This document shows, piece after piece, positions 41,017 to 51,549 of a stretch of DNA of 64,000 nt; positions within the stretch are counted from its first letter, which is position 1, and every line of letters starts with the position of its first letter. The notes beneath the pieces are model-generated. The model was not told the DNA's origin. It did not search any database and saw only the letters and a program-made list of their open reading frames with translations. The stretch covers positions 5,275,703-5,339,702 of the forward strand of contig NZ_CP014870.1 in assembly GCF_001661075.1 (NCBI RefSeq), in the 5' to 3' direction. The stretch comes from Pseudomonas silesiensis. Lineage in GTDB: Bacteria; Pseudomonadota; Gammaproteobacteria; Pseudomonadales; Pseudomonadaceae. The position numbers and the translations under genes are program-made.

Positions 41017-42165
41017 ATGCTGCGTCGCCGCATGTTGATCATGTTGGGTGTTGTTCTGCTGATCGTGCTGGTCCTGGCCGGTTACAAAGCCTTCTCCATC
41101 TACACGATGATCCAGGGCTTTTCCGCGCCGAAACCGCCGATCAGTGTCGCTGTGGCCACGGCCACCGAACAGCCGTGGCAAGCCCGACTGCCCACCGTTG
41201 GCACGCTCAAGGCGTTGCAAGGCGTGGACTTGAGCCTGGAGACCGACGGCACCGTCATCGATTTGCAGTTCGAGTCAGGCCAGAAGGTCAAGGCCGGTCA
41301 GCCTCTCCTGCGACTCGACAGCGCCGTGGAAAGTGCTTTGCTGGAAACGGCTCTGGCCGACCTTGGGCTGGCCCAACTCGATTACGGTCGCGGTAGCCAA
41401 CTGGTCGGCAGCCAGGCCATTTCCAAAGGTGAATTCGACCGACTTTCAGCGGTGCAGAAAAAGAGCAAGGCCTCGGTCAATCAACTCAAGGCTGCGCTCG
41501 GCAAAAAAAGCATCGTCGCGCCCTTCAGTGGGACCATCGGCATTCGTCAGGTGGACATCGGTGACTATCTCGCCAGCGGCACCATGATTGCCACCCTGCA
41601 AGACCTCAGCAGCCTCTATGTAGACTTCTTCGTGCCCGAGCAATCGATACCGAAGATCGCCCTCGGCCAACCGGTGCAGATCGTTGTCGCGGCCTACCCA
41701 ACACAAACCTTCCCCGGCACCATCAGTGCGATCAATCCGAAAGTCGAAAACAGCACGCGCAACGTTCAGGTCCGCGCCACACTGGCCAACCCCGATGGCA
41801 AGCTGCTGCCAGGGATGTTCGCCAGCCTGCAGGTGATGCTGCCCGACCCTCAGCCGCGCATTGTCGTGCCGGAAAGTGCAATCACCTACACGCTGTACGG
41901 CAATTCGCTCTACGTCGTCGCACAGAAAAAAGCCGAAGACGGCAGCCTCGAAAAAGACGACAAGGGCCAGCCGATCCTGATCGCTGAACGGCGCTTCATT
42001 GAAACCGGTGAGCGCCGTGATGGGCAGGTGATGATTATCAAAGGTCTGCGGAACGGCGAAAAAGTGGTCACGGCCGGCCAGATCAAACTGGACAACGGCG
42101 CCCACATTGCCATCAGCGACGACAAGACTTTAGCCGAGAAGAACAGTCCGCCGCCCGTGGACTGA
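41017..42165 (+). CDS. mexV: RND efflux periplasmic adaptor, MexV-like
   Basis: Predicted protein of 382 residues with a single N-terminal membrane anchor (MLIMLGVVLLIVLVLAGYKAF) instead of the usual lipoprotein signal. Adaptor elements are the biotinyl-lipoyl halves (GQKVKAGQPLLRLDS and KKSIVAPFSGTIGIRQVDIGDYL), a short alpha hairpin and a beta-barrel (VPEQSIPKIALGQPVQIVV). It couples the inner-membrane pump to an outer-membrane channel, which is not encoded here. AAGGAAG precedes the ATG at 41017; upstream in-frame codons run through the REPIN and are ignored. Naming rests on P. aeruginosa synteny (PA4374-75). Confidence 0.85.
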   Translation: MLRRRMLIMLGVVLLIVLVLAGYKAFSIYTMIQGFSAPKPPISVAVATATEQPWQARLPTVGTLKALQGVDLSLETDGTVIDLQFESGQKVKAGQPLLRLDSAVESALLETALADLGLAQLDYGRGSQLVGSQAISKGEFDRLSAVQKKSKASVNQLKAALGKKSIVAPFSGTIGIRQVDIGDYLASGTMIATLQDLSSLYVDFFVPEQSIPKIALGQPVQIVVAAYPTQTFPGTISAINPKVENSTRNVQVRATLANPDGKLLPGMFASLQVMLPDPQPRIVVPESAITYTLYGNSLYVVAQKKAEDGSLEKDDKGQPILIAERRFIETGERRDGQVMIIKGLRNGEKVVTAGQIKLDNGAHIAISDDKTLAEKNSPPPVD

Positions 42166-42178
42166 TCAAGGAACCCCC

Positions 42179-45100
42179 ATGGCTTTTACCGACCCGTTCA
42201 TCCGCCGTCCGGTGCTCGCCACCGTGGTCAGCCTGTTGATTGTGCTGCTGGGCTTCCAGGCCTGGAGCAAACTGCCGCTGCGCCAATACCCGCAAATGGA
42301 AAACGCCCTGATCACGGTGACCACCGCTTACCCCGGAGCCAACGCCGAAACGATCCAGGGCTACATCACCCAACCGATGCAACAGAGCCTGGCCAGCGCC
42401 GAAGGTATCGACTACATGACCTCGGTCAGTCGCCAGAATTTCTCGGTGATCTCGATCTACGCGCGCATCGGCGCCAACAGCGACCGCTTGTTCACCGAGC
42501 TGCTGGCCAAGGCCAACGAGGTGAAAAACCAGTTGCCCCAGGACGCCGAAGACCCGGTACTGAGCAAGGAAGCCGCCGACGCCTCGGCGCTGATGTACAT
42601 CAGCTTCTTCAGCAAGGAGTTGAGCAATCCACAGATTACCGACTATCTGTCACGGGTCATCCAGCCAAAACTGGCAACCCTGCCGGGCATGGCCGAGGCC
42701 GAAATTCTCGGCAACCAGGTGTTCGCCATGCGCCTGTGGCTGGACCCGGTAAAGCTCGCCGGTTTCGGCCTGAGCGCCAGCGACGTCACCGACGCCGTGC
42801 GCCGGTACAACTTCCTCTCCGCCGCCGGCGAAGTGAAAGGCGAATATGTGGTCACCAGCATCAACGCCAACACCGAACTCAAATCCGCCGAAGCCTTCGC
42901 CGCGATTGCGCTCAAGGTCGACGGCGACAGTCGGGTGCTGCTCGGCGATGTGGCGCGAGTTGAAATGGGCGCGGAAAACTACGACTCCGTCAGCTCCTTC
43001 GGCGGCACGCCCTCGGTGTACATCGGCATCAAGGCCACCCCCGGCGCCAACCCCCTGGATGTGATCAGGGAAGTGCGCAAGATCATGCCGGACCTGGAAG
43101 CCCAGCTGCCACCGAACCTCAAGGGTGAAATCGCCTACGACGCCACGCTGTTCATCCAGGCCTCGATCGACGAAGTGGTGAAAACCCTGTTTGAAGCGGT
43201 GCTGATTGTGATCGTGGTCGTATTCCTGTTCCTCGGTGCGCTGCGCTCGGTGGTCATCCCGGTGGTCACCATCCCGCTGTCGATGATCGGCGTGATGTTC
43301 TTCATGCAGATGATGGGTTACTCGATCAACCTGCTGACCCTGCTGGCAATGGTGTTGGCCATCGGCCTGGTGGTGGACGACGCCATCGTGGTGGTGGAAA
43401 ACATTCACCGCCACATCGAAGAGGGCAAGACGCCGCTGGATGCGGCCATCGAAGGCGCCAGGGAAATCGCCATGCCGGTGGTCTCGATGACCATCACCCT
43501 GGCGGCGGTCTATGCCCCGATCGGCTTCCTGACCGGGCTCACCGGGGCGTTGTTCAAGGAATTTGCGCTGACCCTGGCCGGGGCGGTGGTGATTTCCGGC
43601 ATCGTAGCGCTGACCCTGTCGCCGATGATGTGCGCCTTCTTGTTGCGCCACGACGAAAACCCCAGCGGCCTGGCCCATCGGCTGGACCGGATTTTTGAAG
43701 GACTCAAGCGCCGTTACCAGCGGCTGCTGCACGGCACGCTCAACACCCGGCCGGTGGTGCTGGTGTTCGCGGTGATCGTGCTGTGCCTGATTCCGGTCCT
43801 GCTCAAGTTCACCAAGTCGGAACTGGCCCCGGATGAGGACCAGGGCGTCATTTTCATGATAGCCAACGCCCCGCAAACGGCCAACCTCGACTATCTGAGC
43901 GCTTACACGGATGAATTCATCGACATCTTCAAGGCGTTTCCCGAGTACTACTCCTCGTTCCAGATCAATGGTTTCAACGGTGTGCAGTCGGGAATCGGCG
44001 GCTTCCTGCTCAAACCGTGGAACGAACGCAGCCGAACACAGATGGAAATCCTGCCCGAGGTCCAGCGCAAACTGGAGAGCATTTCCGGGTTGCAGATCTT
44101 CGGCTTCAACCTGCCCTCCCTGCCCGGTACCGGTGAGGGGTTACCGTTCCAGTTCGTGATCAACTCCGCCAACGATTACGAGTCGCTGCTGCAAGTGACC
44201 GACCGGGTGAAAAAGCGCGCGATGGAATCCGGCAAGTTCGCTTTCGTCGACCTCGACCTGGCGTTCGACAAGCCCGAAGTGGTGGTGGATATCGATCGCG
44301 CCAAGGCCGCGCAGATGGGCGTGTCCATGCAGGATCTGGGCGGCACCCTGGCGACCCTGCTCGGTGAAGCGGAGATCAACCGGTTCACCATCGAAGGACG
44401 CAGCTACAAAGTCATCGCGCAGGTCGAGCGGCCATTCCGGGACAACCCCGACTGGCTGAACAACTATTACGTGAAGAATACCCAAGGTGAACTGCTGGCC
44501 CTGTCGACCCTGATCACCGTGACCGACCGCGCGCGTCCACGGCAGCTGAACCAGTTCCAGCAACTCAACTCAGCCATTCTTTCCGGCGTGCCGCTGGTCA
44601 GCATGGGTGAAGCCATCGATACCGTGCGCCAGATTGCCCAGGAGGAAGCGCCGGTGGGTTATGCCTTCGACTATGCCGGTGCATCCCGGCAATACGTCCA
44701 GGAAGGCAGTGCGCTGTGGGTCACCTTCGCCCTGGCACTGGCGATCATTTTCCTGGTCCTGGCCGCCCAGTTCGAAAGCTTCCGCGATCCGCTGGTGATT
44801 CTGGTCACCGTGCCGCTGTCGATCTGCGGCGCGTTGATTCCGCTGTTTTTGGGCTGGTCGAGCATGAACATCTACACCCAGGTCGGCCTGGTGACCTTGA
44901 TCGGGTTGATCAGCAAACACGGGATCCTGATCGTCGAATTCGCCAACCAGTTGCGCAAGGACAAAGGCCTGACGGCGCGCGAGGCGGTTGAGCAAGCCGC
45001 AGCCATTCGCCTGCGTCCTGTGTTGATGACGACCGCAGCCATGGTGTTCGGCATGGTGCCGCTGATCATCGCCACCGGTGCGGGCGCGGTCAGCCGGTTC

Positions 45101-45217
45101 GACATCGGCATGGTGATCGCTACGGGCATGTCGATCGGGACATTGTTCACGCTGTTTGTGTTGCCGTGCGTGTACACATTGCTGGCAAAACCCGACAAAC
45201 CTGAAGAGCACCCGTAA
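42179..45217 (+). CDS. mexW: RND efflux pump inner-membrane transporter, MexW-like
   Basis: Predicted protein of 1012 residues, typical of HAE1-type RND pumps. It has twelve membrane helices with two large periplasmic loops. The paired aspartates of the proton relay are in AIGLVVDDAIVVVENIHR (helix 4), and the partner helix 10-11 region QVGLVTLIGLISKHGILIVEFANQLR is present. The start MAFTDPFIRRPVLATVVSLLI is characteristic. It lies 13 bp after the adaptor gene. It exports drugs or lipophilic compounds using the proton gradient and must borrow an outer-membrane channel such as an OprM-type protein. Confidence 0.9.
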   Translation: MAFTDPFIRRPVLATVVSLLIVLLGFQAWSKLPLRQYPQMENALITVTTAYPGANAETIQGYITQPMQQSLASAEGIDYMTSVSRQNFSVISIYARIGANSDRLFTELLAKANEVKNQLPQDAEDPVLSKEAADASALMYISFFSKELSNPQITDYLSRVIQPKLATLPGMAEAEILGNQVFAMRLWLDPVKLAGFGLSASDVTDAVRRYNFLSAAGEVKGEYVVTSINANTELKSAEAFAAIALKVDGDSRVLLGDVARVEMGAENYDSVSSFGGTPSVYIGIKATPGANPLDVIREVRKIMPDLEAQLPPNLKGEIAYDATLFIQASIDEVVKTLFEAVLIVIVVVFLFLGALRSVVIPVVTIPLSMIGVMFFMQMMGYSINLLTLLAMVLAIGLVVDDAIVVVENIHRHIEEGKTPLDAAIEGAREIAMPVVSMTITLAAVYAPIGFLTGLTGALFKEFALTLAGAVVISGIVALTLSPMMCAFLLRHDENPSGLAHRLDRIFEGLKRRYQRLLHGTLNTRPVVLVFAVIVLCLIPVLLKFTKSELAPDEDQGVIFMIANAPQTANLDYLSAYTDEFIDIFKAFPEYYSSFQINGFNGVQSGIGGFLLKPWNERSRTQMEILPEVQRKLESISGLQIFGFNLPSLPGTGEGLPFQFVINSANDYESLLQVTDRVKKRAMESGKFAFVDLDLAFDKPEVVVDIDRAKAAQMGVSMQDLGGTLATLLGEAEINRFTIEGRSYKVIAQVERPFRDNPDWLNNYYVKNTQGELLALSTLITVTDRARPRQLNQFQQLNSAILSGVPLVSMGEAIDTVRQIAQEEAPVGYAFDYAGASRQYVQEGSALWVTFALALAIIFLVLAAQFESFRDPLVILVTVPLSICGALIPLFLGWSSMNIYTQVGLVTLIGLISKHGILIVEFANQLRKDKGLTAREAVEQAAAIRLRPVLMTTAAMVFGMVPLIIATGAGAVSRFDIGMVIATGMSIGTLFTLFVLPCVYTLLAKPDKPEEHP

Positions 45218-45218
45218 C

Positions 45219-45327
45219 CCCCTGTAGGAGCGAGCTTGCTCGCGATGGTCGCCAACGATAACGCGTGTTTGCTGGATAACACGCGGTGTTCTTGGATCCA
45301 TCGCGAGCAAGCTCGCTCCTACAGGGG
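45219..45327. repeat. REPIN
   Basis: CCCCTGTAGGAGCGAGCTTG and its complement ending CTCCTACAGGGGG. The internal spacer (GATGG..AACGATAACGCGTGTTTGCTGG) is shared with the inner copy at 55094 and, inverted, with that at 32367. Confidence 0.92.
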
Positions 45328-45353
45328 GTGGCACAAGTTTTGAGACACGGGAA

Positions 45354-45384
45354 TAAAAAAGGCCTCGCATTTGCGAGGCCTTTT
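45354..45384. terminator. Bidirectional rho-independent terminator
   Basis: GGCCTCGCA-TT-TGCGAGGCC (45361-45380), perfect 9-bp arms, is flanked by seven As and four Ts. It lies between convergent mexW and the small membrane protein gene and can serve both. Confidence 0.92.
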
Positions 45385-45402
45385 ATTTGGGCTTCAATCT
45401 GA

Positions 45403-45630
45403 TCAACTCTTTGGCCTCAGTCCTTGAGAAAGTCCGAACATGAACAGCAATAAATCATGATCGGGTTGGGTAACCACGGTTGCCTTGGCAACCCGTGGCA
45501 ATGGACAACGCGCATCCGCGTTAATCGAACTGAGGACGCGCGGGCGAGGCTGCTCCCAAACCGCCAGCGCCAGTGAGGCAACTGCCAAGGCTCCTATCAA
45601 AAACAAACCTCGTGCAATTTCGAGTTTCAT
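45403..45630 (-). CDS. Small membrane-anchored protein, last gene of the inaA operon
   Basis: Protein of 75 residues, MKLEIARGLFLIGALAVASLALAVWEQPRPR, with one hydrophobic helix at about 7-24, then a short extracytoplasmic or cytoplasmic tail. AAGGGTTTATAGTA precedes the ATG, and the inaA-like stop lies two bases upstream, so it is cotranscribed with inaA and the methyltransferase gene. From memory a three-gene operon of the same make-up next to colRS in P. putida (PP0903-PP0905) is ColR-regulated. Function unknown. Confidence 0.7.
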   Translation of the reverse strand: MKLEIARGLFLIGALAVASLALAVWEQPRPRVLSSINADARCPLPRVAKATVVTQPDHDLLLFMFGLSQGLRPKS

Positions 45631-45632
45631 TA

Positions 45633-46346
45633 CTATAAACCCTTGATAGCGCTGCCAAACGCCTTGTCATAAAAGTAGACGAGTTTTTGCCAGTCCGTTG
45701 TGCTGAACGACGAGTGGCGACGCAATTGCTTCAGGTCATGCACTGCCGCATAACGGGCGGTCAACCGTTGGCGGCACTTCTCCAGATCGATCAAGGCAAC
45801 CTCGACCCTGGCCGCATCGCCTTCACCGGTTACACGGACGAAGACGTGCTTGCTGTAGAGACAGCTGTGCTGCCAACGCCCCTTGTGCATGCGGGCCAGA
45901 TTCTCGGCCAGCTCCTTGAGCACGCGGTCATGTATCGACTCACCGTGACGTTCGCGACCGCCACCGGCGTACCAGTGGTCGATTTCCTCGAATCCGTCCA
46001 GCGACTTGGTCACCAGCAAGGCGCGCCACTGGTGCTCGGGATCGCGTTGTGCGCCGCAGTAGATTATGTCCGGAACGCTGACATCGATCAGGCGCAGGCC
46101 GATCAGAGCGTCACGCTCGCGCAACACCGTCGGCCGCCCGAACGGGTACCGCAAGCTGCGATAGATATGCCCGACCTGACGTTTGGTGTAGAGCAACTGC
46201 CCATCGCTGCCCATGACGCGCTCCACGCCACTTTCTCCACCGCGGCGGACATTGGGTTCTTCAACCCATTCCCCGCGCAGGTTCCAGAAGTAGTCGAAAC
46301 GATCCTGGGACACGACATCTGTTTCTGCCGCACAGTGCGCTGCCAT
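45633..46346 (-). CDS. inaA: Lipopolysaccharide kinase InaA-family protein
   Basis: Protein of 237 residues with a kinase-like fold of the WaaP/Kdo-kinase group: LLYTKRQVGHIYRSLRYPFGRPTVLRE, then ALLVTKSLDGFEEIDHW, the catalytic-loop equivalent LARMHKGRWQHSCLYSKHVFV (H-x-D-like His plus K) and VALIDLEKCR (DFG-like). InaA-type proteins are implicated in LPS core modification or acid/weak-acid response. AGAGG before the ATG lies in the end of the methyltransferase gene 3 bp away. Cytoplasmic, no signal. Confidence 0.85.
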   Translation of the reverse strand: MAAHCAAETDVVSQDRFDYFWNLRGEWVEEPNVRRGGESGVERVMGSDGQLLYTKRQVGHIYRSLRYPFGRPTVLRERDALIGLRLIDVSVPDIIYCGAQRDPEHQWRALLVTKSLDGFEEIDHWYAGGGRERHGESIHDRVLKELAENLARMHKGRWQHSCLYSKHVFVRVTGEGDAARVEVALIDLEKCRQRLTARYAAVHDLKQLRRHSSFSTTDWQKLVYFYDKAFGSAIKGL

Positions 46347-46349
46347 CCG

Positions 46350-47021
46350 TTACCTCTTGCGTAATACGTAAACTCGCCACATGGCATAGAACGGTAAGAA
46401 ATCCAGGCGTTGCTGGATGCGGAACCCCGCCTGCTCGAACTCCTTTTCGACGGTAGCAGCCGGTAACACAAATCTGTTTTGGTAACTTTCATGCCCGCGG
46501 TGTCCCTCGAGCCGCTTGCGTTTCCAGGCTTTGAAGTTGCCGTCCACCCACAGTGAAAGAATCACGCTGTCGCGGGTGACGCGCTCGAATTCACGAAAAA
46601 TGGCCAATCGATGTTCGGCTTCACCGATGTGGTGGAGTAAGCGCATGCAGAAAATGCTGTCGACCGCGTTATCGGGCAGAGCGATCTCGAAAGCAGAAGT
46701 GTGCAAGGGTTGTACCCGTTTCACCACGTCGGCGGGTTGCGCCTGCAGGGCCGTCGCGATCATCGACTCGGAGTTGTCGGCCCCGATGATGGCGCGATTG
46801 GCTTTTTCCGCCAGCAATGGCCAGAAACGCCCCGCCCCACAGGGTAAATCGAGGACCAGCCCCGGTTCCCCAACCAGCTTGAGCGCCTGTCGCGCCAATT
46901 GCTCGTCACGCCAGTGCGACAGGCGGCGAGCGAAGCTAGCCTGATGTTTGCGCAAGTAGCGCTGAGCGTGTTCATCGTCGTACTTTTTCGAAAAATCGAG
47001 TTTGATCGGGCCATCCATCAT
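46350..47021 (-). CDS. Class I SAM-dependent methyltransferase
   Basis: Protein of 223 residues with the SAM-binding motif LVLDLPCGAGRFWPLLAE (about 57-74), an acidic second strand (IIGADNSESM) and FDSIFCMRLLHHIG-like motif IV (AVDSIFCMRLLHHIGE). First gene of a three-gene operon with inaA and a small membrane protein, preceded by a ColR-box-like sequence. The substrate is unknown; an envelope or LPS-related role is suggested by context. Either of two adjacent ATGs (47021 or 47018) may be the start. Confidence 0.85.
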   Translation of the reverse strand: MMDGPIKLDFSKKYDDEHAQRYLRKHQASFARRLSHWRDEQLARQALKLVGEPGLVLDLPCGAGRFWPLLAEKANRAIIGADNSESMIATALQAQPADVVKRVQPLHTSAFEIALPDNAVDSIFCMRLLHHIGEAEHRLAIFREFERVTRDSVILSLWVDGNFKAWKRKRLEGHRGHESYQNRFVLPAATVEKEFEQAGFRIQQRLDFLPFYAMWRVYVLRKR

Positions 47022-47087
47022 CAGGTCTCCAGAACATCTGATGGACCTACGATAGGCAGTGCCGTGTCGGCGTCAGGTCATGCCTTT

Positions 47088-47103
47088 GTGAAAAAATCGT
47101 CAT
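47088..47103 (-). promoter_or_regulatory. Probable ColR-binding box
   Basis: The complement reads ATGACGATTTTTTCAC. It fits the consensus I recall for P. putida ColR, YYNASNNYTTTTTSAC, at all but the first position. It lies 67-82 bp upstream of the methyltransferase-inaA operon and the ColRS genes are next door. Confidence 0.6.
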
Positions 47104-47136
47104 GTAAAACGTAAAATTATTTCGAGATTTTACATG
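47101..47136. promoter_or_regulatory. Inverted repeat overlapping the ColR box
   Basis: CATGTAAAA (47101-47109) and TTTTACATG (47128-47136) are perfect 9-bp inverted repeats in an AT-rich promoter region. Confidence 0.5.
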
Positions 47137-47175
47137 ATGGCAGCGCTAGCACTGGGCCACCACGGAAACCCTTGA

Positions 47176-48456
47176 TCAAATCGCGCTCCGGCTCAATTCC
47201 ACTTGAAAGCGGCAGCCATTGGGTTCCATGTTCGTCAGGCTGACGGTCCAGCCCTGGTTTTCGCAAATCCGCTGCACCAGCGAAAGCCCCAGCCCCAGGC
47301 CTTCGCCGCGCTTCTCGTTGCCCCGCACGAACGGCTGGAACATCGCTTCGCGTTTTTCCTCGGGAATGCCGACGCCGCTGTCCTCGACCACGAAACCGGT
47401 GGTCGTCAGGGTCAAGCGAATGAACCCTTGTTCGGTGTAATGCAGGGCGTTACGCAGCAAATTGCCCATGACCGCTTGCAGAAGGGTGGCGTTGTAGCAG
47501 GTGGCTGCCGGCTCCCCCGCGTCGAAGATCAGGCTCAACCCCTTGGCCTCGATCGGCTCGCGCCAGATCTGGAGCAGTCCGTCGGCCACCTGGCTCAGGG
47601 TTTGCTGCGGTGAGACGCTGGCGTCGTCACGTTGCGCGCGGGCCAGCATCAGGAATGTTTGCACCAGCTCACGCATTTCTTCGCAGGCTCGGGCGATTCG
47701 CTCGACCTGAGCACGACCCCGTTGATCGATACCAGGATTTTCCAGCAACAACTCACAGGAACTGGCCAGCACCATCAACGGCGTACGCAGTTCATGGCTG
47801 ACGTCACTGGTGAACAAGCGCTCGCGGGACAACGCCTGGCGCAAACGCCCCAAGGTAGCGTCGAAAGCGACGGCCAGCTCCCCGACTTCATCGGCGGCGT
47901 AATCCGGTGCCAGCGGTGGTGCCAGCCCCAACAACTGGTCGCGGTGACGGACCTGACGGGCCAGCCGCACCACCGGCGCCATGACCTTGCGCGCCAGTAC
48001 CCAGCCGAGAAATACCGCCAACGCCAGGCTCAGCACGAAACCCACCAGTACCACGGCAAACAGCACCCGCTCGCGCTCCTCGAAATCGCTCTGGTCCTGC
48101 ATCAGCACGTAATGTCGGCCGTCGACGACCTCGACCATCGCGTGGTACGACAGCTGCTCGCGAAACACTTCGTGAAAACCAGGCGCCAGGGGGCGCAGAT
48201 CCTTGGGTAATTCGAAGTCACCCGGCCCGCCACTGAAATAGAACAGCTGGTCCGGCTCCGGGCGATGGCTCCAGTCCGACACACTGTCCATCAGCAACAG
48301 GCGTTGCAGATCACCGCCCAGACCCGCCGAAATCAGTTTTTCTTCCACCAGGTGCACGGTCGCCACAATGCCCATGGCGAAGGCCCCTGCCACCAATGCG
48401 CTCATCAGCGCAAAGGCGATGATGATCCGTTGCGCAAGGCTCTGTCTAAACTCCAT
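47176..48456 (-). CDS. colS: Sensor histidine kinase ColS
   Basis: Protein of 426 residues. Helix 1 is at about 10-33, a short periplasmic sensor at 34-133, helix 2 at 134-156, then HAMP, HisKA (FTSDVSHELRTPL) and HATPase domains (NLLRNALHY, DSGVGIPEE, GLGLGLSLVQ). Periplasmic residues Glu38, Asp57, His95, Glu96, His105, Glu126 and Glu129 sit at the positions reported for metal sensing by P. putida ColS (Zn, Fe(III); ExxE at 126-129). The upstream ATG at 48486 is ignored since MEFRQSLAQR begins the family. It overlaps the end of colR by 11 nt. Confidence 0.93.
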   Translation of the reverse strand: MEFRQSLAQRIIIAFALMSALVAGAFAMGIVATVHLVEEKLISAGLGGDLQRLLLMDSVSDWSHRPEPDQLFYFSGGPGDFELPKDLRPLAPGFHEVFREQLSYHAMVEVVDGRHYVLMQDQSDFEERERVLFAVVLVGFVLSLALAVFLGWVLARKVMAPVVRLARQVRHRDQLLGLAPPLAPDYAADEVGELAVAFDATLGRLRQALSRERLFTSDVSHELRTPLMVLASSCELLLENPGIDQRGRAQVERIARACEEMRELVQTFLMLARAQRDDASVSPQQTLSQVADGLLQIWREPIEAKGLSLIFDAGEPAATCYNATLLQAVMGNLLRNALHYTEQGFIRLTLTTTGFVVEDSGVGIPEEKREAMFQPFVRGNEKRGEGLGLGLSLVQRICENQGWTVSLTNMEPNGCRFQVELSRSAI

Positions 48457-49129
48457 CACGGCCCTCGGCCAACCGATAGCCCACACCGTGCACGGTGTGC
48501 AGCAAGGGCTTGGCGAACGGTTTGTCGATCACCTGGCGCAATTGGTGGACATGGCTGCGCAAGCTGTCGCTGTCCGGGCAGTCGTCGCCCCACAGCGCTT
48601 CTTCGAGAATTTCCCGGCGAAGGACGTGAGGACTTTTCTGCATCAGCACGGCCAGCAACTTCAGGCCTACCGGATTGAGTTTCAGCAACCGCCCTTCGCG
48701 GGTGACTTCCAGGGTGTCGAGGTCGTAGCTCAGATCGCCAACTTGCAGGGTGCGGCGACCGCCACCCTGGGCCCGCCGCATGACCGCTTCGATGCGCGCC
48801 GCCAGTTCGGACAGGGCAAAGGGTTTGATCAGGTAATCGTCGGCACCGGACTTGAAGCCTTGCAGGCGGTCGTCCAGTTGATCGCGAGCGGTGAGCATGA
48901 TCACCGGTGTGTCGCGGCGGGCGTCTTCGCGCAGGCGCTTGCACAGGGTGTAGCCGTCGATGCCGGGCAACATGATGTCGAGCACGATCAGGTCGTAATG
49001 CTCGGTGGCCGCCAGGTGCAGACCTGACAATCCGTCCTGCGCGCAATCCACGGTATAACCCTTGAGCCCCAGGTAATCGGCCAGATTGGCCAGGATATCG
49101 CGGTTGTCTTCAACCAATAGAATTCTCAT
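48446..49129 (-). CDS. colR: Response regulator ColR (OmpR family)
   Basis: Protein of 227 residues. Receiver domain with acidic Glu7/Asp8, phospho-acceptor Asp51 in LIVLDIMLPGIDG and lysine in DYLIKPF; OmpR-type winged helix from about 125 (GRLLKLNPVGLKLLAVLMQKSPHVLRREILEEALWGDD). Very strong ribosome site AGGAGG before the ATG at 49129. ColRS controls membrane integrity, metal tolerance and LPS-modifying genes in pseudomonads; the neighbouring methyltransferase-inaA operon carries a matching box. Confidence 0.95.
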   Translation of the reverse strand: MRILLVEDNRDILANLADYLGLKGYTVDCAQDGLSGLHLAATEHYDLIVLDIMLPGIDGYTLCKRLREDARRDTPVIMLTARDQLDDRLQGFKSGADDYLIKPFALSELAARIEAVMRRAQGGGRRTLQVGDLSYDLDTLEVTREGRLLKLNPVGLKLLAVLMQKSPHVLRREILEEALWGDDCPDSDSLRSHVHQLRQVIDKPFAKPLLHTVHGVGYRLAEGRDGV

Positions 49130-49261
49130 GGGAACCTCCTGCGTACACAGTAACAGCCGTCTTGGCCCGCGCAGCTTAAGGCCAAGCGAGGCGCAGGGCC
49201 AGAACTGCGTGCAGATGAAAATCCCGCGGCGCATCGGTGCGACCACCAAAAACCGGACAAT

Positions 49262-49296
49262 AAAAAACCCCGCCTGCTTTCGCAGGCGAGGTTTTC
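49262..49296 (-). terminator. Rho-independent terminator of groESL
   Basis: CGCCTGC-TTTC-GCAGGCG (49271-49288) with extra pairing on both sides. On the minus strand it is followed by a six-T tract (A run at 49262-49267). Confidence 0.9.
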
Positions 49297-49316
49297 ATAT
49301 ACGGGGTAAGGCTGGC

Positions 49317-50972
<1,656 letters not shown>

Positions 50973-51009
50973 TTAAATACTTTGTAGTAGCGGGAAAATG
51001 AGCGGGGAT

Positions 51010-51303
51010 TCAGCCTTCGATAACAGCGAGAATTTCGCTCTCGCCGATGACCAGCAGGTCTTCGCCGTCGACTTTGACGGTGTTGCTGCCGGAGTACGGG
51101 CCGAACACAACCTTGTCACCCACTTTCACGGCCAGTGCGCGCACTTCACCGCTATCCAGTGCTTTGCCCGGACCTACGGCGAGGACTTCACCCTGGTTTG
51201 GCTTTTCAGCAGCCGAACCTGGCAGGACGATACCGCCAGCGGTTTTCTTTTCTTCTTCGCTGCGACGGACGACGACGCGGTCATGCAGAGGACGAAGCTT
51301 CAT
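51010..51303 (-). CDS. groS: Co-chaperonin GroES (10 kDa)
   Basis: Protein of 97 residues ([29 protein letters not shown]), with the mobile loop [11 protein letters not shown] that contacts GroEL and the roof loop near 50. AGGAGA precedes the ATG. First gene of groESL, behind a heat-shock-type promoter. Confidence 0.99.
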   Translation of the reverse strand: MKLRPLHDRVVVRRSEEEKKTAGGIVLPGSAAEKPNQGEVLAVGPGKALDSGEVRALAVKVGDKVVFGPYSGSNTVKVDGEDLLVIGESEILAVIEG

Positions 51304-51445
51304 TGTCGATCTCTCCTAATTGTGGTTTTCATCGGCCGGTGTAGTCCCGGCGGGTTTAACAAATCCGGCGACGCCGGGTGCGGTTCGGCAAGCGAACCGC
51401 GGAAGTCTGTCTGGCGTAATTGCCAGAAACCTTGCGGTGACAGTT

Positions 51446-51476
51446 ACATAAGGGCGGGCAAGCCTATTACAAGGGC
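51446..51476 (-). promoter_or_regulatory. Sigma-32-like promoter of groESL
   Basis: On the complement, CCCTTGTAA (-35, compare CTTGAAA) lies 13 bases before CCCTTATGT (-10, compare CCCCATNT), giving the heat-shock promoter layout. It is about 145 bp upstream of groES. Confidence 0.55.
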
Positions 51477-51515
51477 GGGGGTCAAAAATTTTTCACGTTG
51501 CCGCACCGAAAACGA

Positions 51516-51539
51516 ACACGGCACCCGAAGGTGCCGTGT
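51516..51539. terminator. Hairpin after fxsA
   Basis: ACACGGCACC-CGAA-GGTGCCGTGT, a perfect 10-bp stem with a stable tetraloop, begins 10 bp after the fxsA stop (minus strand). The following T tract on the minus strand is weak (TTCGTTTTC). Confidence 0.75.
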
Positions 51540-51549
51540 GCTGAAACGA

